This document shows, piece by piece, positions 16,995 to 23,997 of a stretch of 24,112 nucleotides of DNA. The translations under genes were made by a program, and so were the position numbers. The stretch comes from CAYRTD01 sp964426915 (GTDB lineage: Bacteria > Bacteroidota > Bacteroidia > Bacteroidales > GCA-2748055). The stretch is taken from contig CAYRTD010000049.1 of the NCBI GenBank assembly GCA_964426915.1, positions 1 through 24,112 on the forward strand. Direction: 5' to 3'. The notes under the pieces are model-generated. The model saw nothing but the letters and a program-made list of their open reading frames with translations. It did no database searches and was not told the origin of the DNA. The number at the start of each line of letters is the position of its first letter. Positions within the stretch are counted from its first letter, which is position 1.

Positions 16995-17066
16995 CGATTG
17001 TTCTTAATTCTAAATTTTTACAAGTAAAAAAAAGAGAATCTCCCTTCTTTTCACCAACCTATTCCT

Positions 17067-17088
17067 TAGTGCTTTCCATAGAGTCCGT
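17067..17088. repeat. Decayed left end of repeat family 2 in the btuB-btuG gap
   Basis: TAGTGCTTTCCATAGAGTCCG resembles the inverted family-2 terminus (TAGTGTCTGTCCATAATGTCCG), allowing one gap and a few mismatches. It lies immediately after the btuB stop codon, inside the operon. Confidence 0.45.
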
Positions 17089-19044
17089 TTAAAAATCGAT
17101 TTTAAAAAAAACAGTAAAATTCCTTCCCGGCATGGGCCTGGAATTTATTACCTGATAATCTGTGTCGGAAAGATTTTTTATTTCCACACCAGACTCTGTT
17201 GTAAAACCTGCAATTTTAAATCTCCCGGCAATTTCTAGCTCCTGGATCATATATGGAGAGAGTGCCTGAAAGGGATCGTTATCAGTAGTTGTATAACGTT
17301 TACCGCTGGCAAGAAATCCATAACCCAACTCTAAATACCTGAATTTCAGTCGACAGTTAAAATTCGACCTGTGAACAGGAATATAAATAAGCTGCTTTCC
17401 TGCAGAAGCATCTTCCAGATTATTCATCCCTTCGTTGCTCGTGCGTGTATAGGAATATGTTCCCGCGATATGCAAACTCAGAAAACCGAAATCCAGATCA
17501 GAAATGAGCTGGTATTCCAGACCACGGCTCCTGACCCGCTCGACATTCTCCGCCTTCCAGAATCCATATTCACCGGGCTTCCACAATATCCAGTTATTTA
17601 TGGTAGAAAGAAAAGTTGTAAGTGAAGTTTGAAGGCTGTATCCATCATATCCGAGTTCGTAATTAACCGACAGATCTGATGAATAACTATCTTCAGGCCT
17701 GAGATCGGGGTTCCCTCCGGGTATCCAGTAAAGATCATTTAATCCGGGAAAATTATAATTTCTGCTGATATTGGACTTAAAATCAATTCCGGGCAATGCT
17801 TCCGGTGAATATTCAACTCCTGCAGCAGGCATCAAGGGACTTTGTTCCTTTCCGTAAATATCGCTTCTTAATAAAGTATAAAAAGAGAGAGGAATATTGA
17901 GTTCATGATGAAGAGAAAGAACAACGCCCGCCTCCGGTCGTCCAACATCAAAACCTGTATTATTTTTTAAATCATTATACTTCCCTTTGACGTAAGCCAT
18001 GTTTATCATTCCTTTTATTTTGGTGGAAGTATAAACATCTGCTTCTGCCTCGTAACGTGTGTGAATATTCAGCGAATTTGACCGGCTATTATGAATGGTA
18101 TTGAAAGACTCATTTAGTCCGAGATAATAATCAAGTTCATTTTGTGAAAAGCCTGTGCTTATCCTTGAAATAACCTTACCTCCGTAATATTTCCATTTTC
18201 CAAGTATTCTGTATGACTGATCCTGCTGATTTTCCAACCTGGAGGGTCCCATATAGGACATAACGGGAGCAAAGTTTCTGTCGGCAGACTGTATCCAGCT
18301 ATGCAGCGAAAAAATACCTTTATCAGGAGTTTTTAGAAACATATCGCTTTGGATTCCTTTTCTGGCAGAGGAAGAAGCTTTCAACTTCTCCGTATTCCAT
18401 AATCCGTTTGCAGTATTCAGATATTCGAAATTATTGTCCGATGATCTTCTGAATGCCCTGAGGCGAATGAAAAAATTGTTCTTTCCACCTGATACTTTCA
18501 CAAAACTGTGATGGGTATTGAAGCTCCCCGATTTCTGAAATAAAGTTGAACTGATACCGTCCTTCCATTCGGGAAGTGAATTGATATGTACACTCCCCCC
18601 CAGCGCACCGCTTCCATGCTGCAGGGAACTACTGCCATGGTAGATCTTCACCTCATCTGCAAAAGATGCCGGTATCAGGGAAAAATCAACCTGTCCTGCT
18701 GAAGGATCATTAATTTTCATATCATTCCAGTAAACTTTTGTATGGTTGGCAGCCGTGCCTCTGAAAGAAGCTGTGGAAAGTCCTCCATATCCGTATGACC
18801 GAATATAAATGAGGCTTTTTGAGGATAATAACGAGGAAAGATCCTCAGATAAGTTACGGGAAAGTGAGATACTGTCGATCTCCGAACTGATAAGTCCTTT
18901 CTCACTCTGTGGACCCTTTGAAAAAACTATTACTTCATTTATACTGATCACTGTATCCATAACATCCTGGGCACTCACCCGGCTAAATGTCAGGGCAGCA
19001 ATCAGAATACACTTTAATGGCAATATGTAATTCCTTTTTTTCAA
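17089..19044 (-). CDS. btuB: TonB-dependent outer-membrane receptor, vitamin B12 (BtuB-like)
   Basis: This 651-residue protein has a signal peptide (about 1-25, ending VSAQ) and a TonB-box/plug start (DTVISINEVIVFSK). The plug carries RSYGYGGLSTASFRGTAANHTKVYWNDMKIND and YHGSSSLQHGSGALGGSVHI, followed by a 22-strand-type barrel with the final residues FFKIDF. It transports corrinoids across the outer membrane using TonB energy. The substrate call rests on the upstream cobalamin riboswitch and on the BtuG-like neighbour. The start appears to be TTG at 19044. It gives exactly the signal peptide, there is no ATG between it and an in-frame stop at 19075-19077, and it lies only 4 nt after the stop of the preceding gene, which suggests translational coupling. 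Confidence 0.9.
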   Translation of the reverse strand: MKKRNYILPLKCILIAALTFSRVSAQDVMDTVISINEVIVFSKGPQSEKGLISSEIDSISLSRNLSEDLSSLLSSKSLIYIRSYGYGGLSTASFRGTAANHTKVYWNDMKINDPSAGQVDFSLIPASFADEVKIYHGSSSLQHGSGALGGSVHINSLPEWKDGISSTLFQKSGSFNTHHSFVKVSGGKNNFFIRLRAFRRSSDNNFEYLNTANGLWNTEKLKASSSARKGIQSDMFLKTPDKGIFSLHSWIQSADRNFAPVMSYMGPSRLENQQDQSYRILGKWKYYGGKVISRISTGFSQNELDYYLGLNESFNTIHNSRSNSLNIHTRYEAEADVYTSTKIKGMINMAYVKGKYNDLKNNTGFDVGRPEAGVVLSLHHELNIPLSFYTLLRSDIYGKEQSPLMPAAGVEYSPEALPGIDFKSNISRNYNFPGLNDLYWIPGGNPDLRPEDSYSSDLSVNYELGYDGYSLQTSLTTFLSTINNWILWKPGEYGFWKAENVERVRSRGLEYQLISDLDFGFLSLHIAGTYSYTRTSNEGMNNLEDASAGKQLIYIPVHRSNFNCRLKFRYLELGYGFLASGKRYTTTDNDPFQALSPYMIQELEIAGRFKIAGFTTESGVEIKNLSDTDYQVINSRPMPGRNFTVFFKIDF

Positions 19045-19048
19045 TTCC

Positions 19049-20464
19049 CTATTGCTTAATAAATTTTTTTGTTCTTATGCTTCCGTCAGATTGTGCCTTT
19101 AAAAAATATATACCCGGGGGTAGATCTGATACCCTGATGATTTGAGCTAATGGGTGTTTCGGGATCTGTTTAATAATTCTTCCCTGCACATCACATATAA
19201 CTATATCAGCCCTCCCCTCTGCCCTGATATGGAAATAATCTGCAACAGGATTTGGATACAGACTTAGATGTTTCTGTGGCTCACGAAAATCCGTAGTGTT
19301 AAGCAATGAACCGGATTCCTTGATCCTGACCGGATCGGAAAGGATCTGACCATTTTTTGCAGAAGCGTATATTACCAGATCCATATCCCGGCTTATTTCC
19401 AATATTCCATTACTATCAACACTAACTTCTTCATTTTCAACTACCCAGCTAATAGCTTCTTCAGGCACATATCGGCCATTTTTAAAAAAATATGCTCTTA
19501 ATTTTAAGGGGCCGGGAGTAATCGTATCAGGAATATCTTCAATGATCAAAATTTCGTTTGGACCTGAAACTTCAACTGAAGGGTCTGTTAGTCTTCCAAA
19601 CCTGAGTTCAGTTGATATTTCACCCAGAACGCCTGGAATGCTGTACAAAGCGGTTTGGACTTTTACAAAATGTGCAGTATCCAAATCAACATAATGGCCT
19701 TCTTCATTCACTGCCCATGAAAGGTCAAAAGGGTCTCCGCCATATCCTTCTGTTTCTTTCGTATAAGGATTATCAGGATAATTTAAATCCGGATTGCCTG
19801 AAGGATTATTATCGGCAAATCCAAATCTCCTGGGCAAGGACTTAATCCCTTCTCCCGAATCGTTATTTAGTTTGCCTCTGATCATAATGCTGTTAAACTC
19901 ACAGCTATCCTGATAAAATTCAGCAGAAAACATTTCTTCCGGATAATAGGGCTGCACGTGAAAAGAATTATGCAGTACATATCCGGATTCTTCCAGGTTA
20001 TTCACCCATTTAATATCACCGGATGAACTTTGAGGCTGATAATACTTTATTTTATGGTCCTTATCGGTAGTCGAAAAAAAGTAATCACTACCTGCAAGCA
20101 GATACCATGTATCATCAGCAATTCCATTATTATTTTCATCTTTCATCACATAAACGGCAGCAGGTTCTGCCCATTCGGGAAGGCTATTACCAAAAAGCGT
20201 AAAATCGACTCCAAAAGGGTGATTTTCATTATTGGTTATGGGGGAACTAAAACGAAACACAATATACCCACCCATCGAACCAAGAGATACAAGACCGGGA
20301 TCCTCCCCCCTTATCGTGAACGCTGCATCCGGACTACCTGTAGATAAGAGATTTATGAACTGCCCCGGAGCCGGATTATATTTAATGATCTCCTCAATAA
20401 ATTGCGAGTCGGCCACTGAATAATTCAGAAGAAGAATAAGCGCTATAGTGACATATCCTTTCAT
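19049..20464 (-). CDS. T9SS-sorted surface protein of the B12 uptake locus
   Basis: This 471-residue protein has a signal peptide (1-20). The large N-terminal domain (about 25-300) has motifs EEIIKYNPAPGQFIN, MGGYIVFRFSSPITN, NPFGVDFTLFG-like, YVMKDENNNGIADDTWYLLAGSDY and DPFDLSWAVNEEGHYVDLD. This is the pattern of 'cell surface proteins' that accompany BtuB in Bacteroides B12 loci. An Ig-like segment (about 300-385) follows. Residues about 397-471 are a T9SS sorting domain: LSLYPNPVADYFHI, ICDVQGRII, LPPGIYFLKAQ and TKKFIKQ. It is therefore predicted to be displayed on the cell surface by T9SS rather than as a lipoprotein. It may bind corrinoids, but this is inference. Its ATG overlaps the CWC-gene stop by 4 nt (ATGA). 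Confidence 0.82.
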   Translation of the reverse strand: MKGYVTIALILLLNYSVADSQFIEEIIKYNPAPGQFINLLSTGSPDAAFTIRGEDPGLVSLGSMGGYIVFRFSSPITNNENHPFGVDFTLFGNSLPEWAEPAAVYVMKDENNNGIADDTWYLLAGSDYFFSTTDKDHKIKYYQPQSSSGDIKWVNNLEESGYVLHNSFHVQPYYPEEMFSAEFYQDSCEFNSIMIRGKLNNDSGEGIKSLPRRFGFADNNPSGNPDLNYPDNPYTKETEGYGGDPFDLSWAVNEEGHYVDLDTAHFVKVQTALYSIPGVLGEISTELRFGRLTDPSVEVSGPNEILIIEDIPDTITPGPLKLRAYFFKNGRYVPEEAISWVVENEEVSVDSNGILEISRDMDLVIYASAKNGQILSDPVRIKESGSLLNTTDFREPQKHLSLYPNPVADYFHIRAEGRADIVICDVQGRIIKQIPKHPLAQIIRVSDLPPGIYFLKAQSDGSIRTKKFIKQ

Positions 20465-20676
20465 TTTAACTCCCTGGTAAAAGTTTGACGGGATTTCTCA
20501 CTTCTCTCCAGTCGCATATCATTAAGGCAAGCGATACAGAGGCAACCGGTATAAGACTCAGAAATAAAAGCAAGATCTTCAAATGAAAGTGGAACTGTAA
20601 AACAGCTACATTTGCTGATATCATCATTCCGGCATTCAAATTCCTTATCGCAACGAGCACAGTTTTTGATCATCAT
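20461..20676 (-). CDS. Cysteine-rich CWC-family protein, first gene after the B12 riboswitch
   Basis: From ATG 20676 (an adjacent ATG at 20673 is equally possible) this is a 71-residue cytoplasmic protein without signal peptide. Eight cysteines lie at positions 6, 9, 15, 23, 25, 45, 47 and 50, as CxxC, C, CxC and CxCxxC. This spacing, with CDKEFEC and YTGCLCIACL, matches the cysteine-rich CWC family, although the Trp of the naming CWC motif is Ser here (CSC). Such an array suggests binding of one or two metal ions. Function is unknown for the family. The open frame runs upstream to an ATG at 20826, but that ATG touches the riboswitch B12 box and the extra 50 codons cover the expression platform, so I reject it. 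The stop overlaps the next gene by 4 nt. Confidence 0.78.
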   Translation of the reverse strand: MMIKNCARCDKEFECRNDDISKCSCFTVPLSFEDLAFISESYTGCLCIACLNDMRLERSEKSRQTFTRELK

Positions 20677-20742
20677 TAATTGCTTTGCGCAACAGGAATC
20701 GTATTTATTGAGGATTTCTGCTGCATTTTCAGTGAGTTTTTT

Positions 20743-20817
20743 GATTTTGCAGCAGACATTGTACAGGTGGGTCCAATATGTCTGATTCGCATCCTGTTCT
20801 CCGCAGACTGCAAAATC
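20743..20817 (-). promoter_or_regulatory. Inverted repeat in the riboswitch expression platform
   Basis: Between the B12 box and the CWC start, 5'-GATTTTGCAG (20817-20808 on the minus strand) pairs perfectly with CTGCAAAATC (20752-20743). The loop of about 55 nt can hold other structure. No U-run follows, so it is not a classical terminator. It may be part of a switch that controls access to the downstream start. Confidence 0.45.
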
Positions 20818-20825
20818 AAATTCCA

Positions 20826-21018
20826 TTGGCAGGTCTTCTGACTTATTCCGGTTTCTGAAACCTTCCCATCGCTAAAACAGTGGTATACATTCAGAAACTT
20901 TTGTCAGCCTTGGGCTGACGGAAATCACAGCAGCGGGAACTGTTGCCGTTTTTCCGCACACAAAAAACTGTTACTGCGGATCACGGCATTCCCATTTAAT
21001 CCCATATAGGGAACCAAT
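20826..21018 (-). ncRNA. Cobalamin (adenosylcobalamin-type) riboswitch
   Basis: On the minus strand the sequence starts GGTTCCC... (21015), continues through GGGAATGCCGTG, CAACAGTTCCCGCTGCTGTG and GCGATGGGAAGG, and ends in the B12 box AAGTCAGAAGACCTGCCAA (20844-20826). All the usual conserved blocks of a cobalamin riboswitch are present in order and with normal spacing (about 190 nt). It should repress the downstream B12 uptake operon when corrinoid is abundant. The CWC gene starts about 150 nt after the B12 box. Confidence 0.95.
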
Positions 21019-21024
21019 GATTTA

Positions 21025-21032
21025 CAAATCTA
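21025..21032 (-). promoter_or_regulatory. Candidate -7 box TAGATTTG of the B12 operon
   Basis: On the minus strand TAGATTTG fits TANNTTTG exactly and lies about 7-10 bases before the riboswitch aptamer, so the transcript would begin at or just before it. No TTTG -33 element at ideal distance is seen; the nearest TTG is about 27 nt away. Confidence 0.5.
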
Positions 21033-21139
21033 AGAAAAAAAGAACTATTTTATTAAAAACAATTTATTTTTTTTCCCTTCGGTCTCTGTAACTTCAAAGA
21101 CTAAAAAAAATAAAAAACATATCAGTCTGAGAAAAACAT

Positions 21140-21171
21140 TTTGCAAATCGGATGAAAAAGTCTTAATTTTG
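21140..21171 (+). promoter_or_regulatory. Bacteroidota-type promoter TTTG-N20-TAATTTTG
   Basis: TTTG at 21140-21143 and TAATTTTG at 21164-21171 match the -33/-7 consensus of Bacteroidota sigma-70 exactly, with a 20-nt spacer. It points at the outer-membrane barrel gene, whose start at 21321 would have a leader of roughly 140 nt. Confidence 0.6.
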
Positions 21172-21182
21172 AAAATACTTAG

Positions 21183-21206
21183 AGGACATTATTGGACAGG
21201 GACATG
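21183..21206 (+). repeat. Decayed right end of repeat family 2
   Basis: GGACATTATTGGACAGGGAC resembles the family-2 right terminus GGACATTATGGACAGACAC with an inserted T and small changes. It sits in the leader of the barrel gene. Assignment is tentative. Confidence 0.35.
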
Positions 21207-21320
21207 AATACCAGTCATCCATATAGTTCAAATAATCAAAAATTACAAAACGTTGGTCATATTAAATTTTATAAAAAAATAATAATCTCTAATATTGAAA
21301 ACAAATCAAAACTACGCGTC

Positions 21321-21878
21321 ATGAAAAGAAATCTATTTGCATTAGCTCTTGTTTTTTTATTTACAAGCTCTCTTAAGGCTCAGGAATTTGAAGAAGGCGA
21401 TAAGGTACTCAATCTAGGAATAGGATTCGGTTCCTCTTTTTACACAGGTACATTTTACAACGCATCCATCCCTCCTGTCTCAGCTTCTTTTGAAGTTGGC
21501 GTCAAAGACGGAATACTTGATGAAGGGTCAATAGGAGTTGGTGGGTATCTTGGTTTTTCAAAATACAAGTGGGAATACCTGAATAATTACGGATACAATT
21601 ACACCAATTTCATTATCGGTGCACGGGGTGTATTTCATTATCCTTTTATTGATAAGCTTGATACTTATACCGGAGTTTTACTCGGATTCAGAGTCGTTTC
21701 AAGCAACAGTTTCGGAGACCCGACAGGTGGTTTTAATAATTACACAGCTTCTTCAAGCGGTATTGTTGGCTCATGGTATGTAGGCGGAAGATATTATTTT
21801 TCCGAATCACTTGCAGCGATGCTTGAGCTGGGATATGGTATTAGCTATATTAACCTAGGTATTGCCTTAAAATTCTAG
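21321..21878 (+). CDS. Small outer-membrane beta-barrel protein
   Basis: From ATG 21321 the product has 185 residues with a signal peptide (MKRNLFALALVFLFTSSLKAQ). The open frame reaches a TTG at 21192, but that segment is leader sequence with low-complexity, Lys/Asn/Ile-rich translation and precedes the signal peptide. The mature part has eight or so short amphipathic strands with Gly/aromatic girdles (LNLGIGFGSSFYTGTFY, GVGGYLGFSKYKWEY, YVGGRYYFSESLAAMLELGYGISYINLGIALKF) and a terminal Phe, typical of OmpA/OmpW-sized barrels in Bacteroidota. No ligand or activity can be predicted. A strong-looking promoter lies at 21140-21171. It is divergent from the B12 operon. Confidence 0.82.
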   Translation: MKRNLFALALVFLFTSSLKAQEFEEGDKVLNLGIGFGSSFYTGTFYNASIPPVSASFEVGVKDGILDEGSIGVGGYLGFSKYKWEYLNNYGYNYTNFIIGARGVFHYPFIDKLDTYTGVLLGFRVVSSNSFGDPTGGFNNYTASSSGIVGSWYVGGRYYFSESLAAMLELGYGISYINLGIALKF

Positions 21879-21889
21879 AAAAAATTATA

Positions 21890-22041
21890 GTTTAATTCTA
21901 CTTTGACACATTAAAAAATCTTCCTGTTTTTTACCCTGAATCCCTAAAGGGAACAGGAAGATTTTTATCCTTTCACCCTTTAGGGCCGGGGTAAAAAGGA
22001 TAAAAATCTCATTAAGTCTAAATCTGTCAAAGTAGAATTAA
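21890..22041. repeat. MITE-like palindromic element with TTTAATTCTACTTTGACA termini
   Basis: Terminal inverted repeats are about 19 bp (AGTTTAATTCTACTTTGACA near 21890-21909; TGTCAAAGTAGAATTAACT near 22023-22041). Inside are AAAATCTTCCTGTT pairing with AACAGGAAGATTTT around CCCTAAAGGG, and ATCCTTT...CCC pairing with a GGG...AAAGGAT arm. The whole 150-bp element can fold into a branched hairpin and has no ORF. Confidence 0.75.
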
Positions 22042-22080
22042 CTGACTTTTTTTATAGAGTATACAAAAATATTTTCATGG

Positions 22081-22113
22081 AAAGCGGTGGTTTTAGATTA
22101 TAACCACCGCTTT
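22081..22113 (+). terminator. Bidirectional intrinsic terminator
   Basis: A perfect 12-bp stem (AAAGCGGTGGTT at 22081-22092 with AACCACCGCTTT at 22102-22113) has a 9-nt loop and is followed by T-rich sequence (TTTTTT to 22116) on the plus strand. It should end transcripts from the barrel gene. Its right arm is also the last codons of corA (KKRWL, stop at 22098-22100), and read on the minus strand it may terminate corA too, with a weaker U-tract. Confidence 0.75.
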
Positions 22114-23162
22114 TTTCTGAAATACCATAAAAGAATCACCAGAAGTATTACTATCAGCCCCCAGAAATAAAAATATCCGTATCTCAGACTAAGCTCAGGG
22201 ATATAGTCAAAATTCATTCCGTACACGCCAGCTATAAAAGTCAGCGGTATGAATATGGAAGCAAAGATCGTCAACACCTTCATCACCTCATTCATTTTAT
22301 TGCTCATATTGGTATTATAGATATTGAGGTGATCGGAAACCATATTATTGTACAGTTCGATAGCATCAGTGGTCTGTTCAACAAGATCGTTCAGATCCCT
22401 GAGATATTGTTCATTAATTTCCTGGAAATAGCTATCCTCCCCCCGCAATACCTGGTACATGATCTCCCGCACCGGCCGGATCTGCTTTCTAAGAAAGTTC
22501 ATTTCCATCTTAAAATTAAAAATCTCTTTTGTAAGGTTAGAGTTGCTATCATCAAATAATTTCACACTAATATCTTCAATTTCTCTTCCAACAGCCTCAA
22601 CAATGAACAGGTAATTATCAATAATCGTATCGAGCAGGGCATACATCAGGTAATCATTATTGTTCAGACGATGTCGCCGGTTTGATTGTCTGATACGTCC
22701 TCTTACAGGATTAAAAAGATCTCCGCGTTGTTCCTGAAGAGTAAGAACATAATTTTCCCCAAGCACCATGGTTATCTGTTCAGATTCTATACTTTTCTCC
22801 TCCATGTCATACCCCAGCATTTTAAGTATAAACCCGTTATATGTGGGTCCGTTCTCATAAACAGGTTGCTGATCGGTATTAAGAAGATCTTCGAGAAAAA
22901 GCGGACGGAGTTCGAGAATTTCACCCAAACGGGCAATCATCCCCACATCATGAATTCCATAAATATTGATCCAGGAAACTTTTTGGTTTTGTATGGAGGG
23001 AATAATCTCATTAATATCCAATATCTCCCTTTCTTCCAGATCATTTTCATCATATTCGATTAAATGAATCACAGGTTCCACCATTTTCTGTTCACCGATA
23101 AAGATAAGTGAACCCGGGGCTTTCCCTGTTGAGGCGGATCTGTCTTTGATAAAACGTGCCAT
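22098..23162 (-). CDS. corA: CorA-type magnesium/cobalt transporter
   Basis: This 354-residue protein has the normal CorA length and layout: a large soluble N-terminal domain with a long helix, then two C-terminal transmembrane helices. The signature VYGMNF, with GMN at 315-317 at the end of TM1, and the IPEL loop (equivalent to MPEL) with a tryptophan-containing second helix and a basic tail (RKKRWL) are diagnostic. CorA forms pentameric channels for Mg2+, sometimes Co2+ or Ni2+, in the inner membrane. The start ATG at 23162 is preceded by TATCTTG in good -7 position. Proximity to a B12 locus is probably incidental, because another gene and a terminator intervene. Confidence 0.95.
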   Translation of the reverse strand: MARFIKDRSASTGKAPGSLIFIGEQKMVEPVIHLIEYDENDLEEREILDINEIIPSIQNQKVSWINIYGIHDVGMIARLGEILELRPLFLEDLLNTDQQPVYENGPTYNGFILKMLGYDMEEKSIESEQITMVLGENYVLTLQEQRGDLFNPVRGRIRQSNRRHRLNNNDYLMYALLDTIIDNYLFIVEAVGREIEDISVKLFDDSNSNLTKEIFNFKMEMNFLRKQIRPVREIMYQVLRGEDSYFQEINEQYLRDLNDLVEQTTDAIELYNNMVSDHLNIYNTNMSNKMNEVMKVLTIFASIFIPLTFIAGVYGMNFDYIPELSLRYGYFYFWGLIVILLVILLWYFRKKRWL

Positions 23163-23189
23163 GGTGTTGTTTTTTTATGCAAGATAGGA

Positions 23190-23268
23190 AATATTGGGGA
23201 ATGGGATTTGGGAGGAGGGAGTGGGGAGTGGGGAATGGGATTGGGGAGTGGGTTTGGGGAGAGGGATT
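23190..23268. repeat. G-rich degenerate repeat (GGGGAGTGGG/GGGATTTGGG)
   Basis: Imperfect 7-10 nt G-run units (TTGGGGAATGGGATTTGGGA, GGGAGTGGGGAGTGGGG and so on) resemble the G-rich repeat at 1-70. They could form G-quadruplexes on the plus strand. Confidence 0.75.
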
Positions 23269-23278
23269 TGACTTAAGT

Positions 23279-23332
23279 GACTTGAGCGAACGAAGCGACT
23301 TGAGCGAACGAAGCGACTTGAGCGAACGAAGC
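23279..23332. repeat. Three perfect 18-bp tandem repeats
   Basis: GACTTGAGCGAACGAAGC occurs three times in a row (23279-23296, 23297-23314, 23315-23332), followed by a partial unit. Units are identical, so the array is recent or actively homogenised. Confidence 0.9.
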
Positions 23333-23406
23333 GAGGGAAACGTACCAACTTAAACTCATAAACCATAACCCATAAACCATTAAAAGGTGATCGGTAATCG
23401 GTGTGA

Positions 23407-23689
23407 CAGCGATAGCGAAGGAGGAAACCCATAAACCATAAACCTATAAACCCATAAACGCTATTCAAAAAAGTGTGTCACTGTTTTGCCTTTCTGATAT
23501 TGTAATTGGTCCAAACCGATCACACCGATCACCGGTCACCGATCACCGATCACCGATCACCGATCACCGACCTTTCCTATAAACCCATAAACGATTAAAC
23601 GATTCAACCTATACTTCAACTCCGCTCCTCAGCAACCATAAACCCATACCTGTCTGCCGCAGCGATAGCGAAAGAGGAAACCCATAAAC
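23407..23689. repeat. Pair of ~30-bp direct repeats (CAGCGATAGCGAA...)
   Basis: The block CAGCGATAGCGAAGGAGGAA followed by ACCCATAAAC at 23407-23436 recurs at 23660-23689 with one base changed. Both copies join directly to CCCATAAA-type repeats. Confidence 0.7.
23515..23572. repeat. 8-bp tandem repeat CCGATCAC
   Basis: About seven tandem units of CCGATCAC, with one CCGGTCAC variant and one shortened unit, span 23515-23572. A reversed relative (GGTGATCGGTAATCGGTGTG) lies at 23387-23406. Confidence 0.85.
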
Positions 23690-23695
23690 GATTAC

Positions 23696-23799
23696 CTGCC
23701 CGCGGTCCGTCGCCATGCGCCTACGCTGTAGCTTCAGCGCAAGCGTAAGGCTATGGCCGCCGGTGACCGACGCGCTGGCTTATGCTTCGGCAGGCGGGA
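23696..23799. repeat. GC-rich palindrome
   Basis: GCCAT (23712-23716) and GCCTACGCT (23719-23727) pair with AGCGTAAGGC (23742-23751) and ATGGC (23753-23757), leaving a loop of GTAGCTTCAGCGCA. Flanking CTGCCCGC and GGCAGGCGGG add a partial outer match. The segment is far more GC-rich than its AT-rich surroundings, which suggests insertion. Confidence 0.65.
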
Positions 23800-23997
23800 A
23801 CGATTAAACGATTCAACCATTCTCAAACCTTGTCTGAACCATGATTTACATGATTTAAGGATTACCATGATTTTTTAAGGAATTGAGGATTAGGGGCCTA
23901 AAAAAGAACAATTATTAAACCTATAAACCAGTAGGCAGGAGGCAGAACGACCTGAAACAATCCTGACCGCGTCCACCGTAGCTTCAGCGAAGGCGGA

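Noticed and set aside
20677..20826. N-terminal 50-codon extension of the CWC protein from ATG 20826
   Set aside because: The ATG touches the B12 box and the extension covers the riboswitch expression platform; the CWC family fold begins at the ATG at 20676/20673.
22098..23162. CorA as a cobalt supplier linked to the B12 operon
   Set aside because: It is separated by another gene, a repeat and a terminator, and the system imports finished corrinoid; proximity alone does not support a link.
23156..23468. Open frames on both strands with repeated DLSERS or RFVRSS peptides
   Set aside because: They are translations of the 18-bp tandem repeat, which happens to have no stops; no start signal or conserved domain is seen.
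23515..23572. CRISPR-like array
   Set aside because: Units are 8 bp, directly tandem and without spacers; no cas genes in the window.
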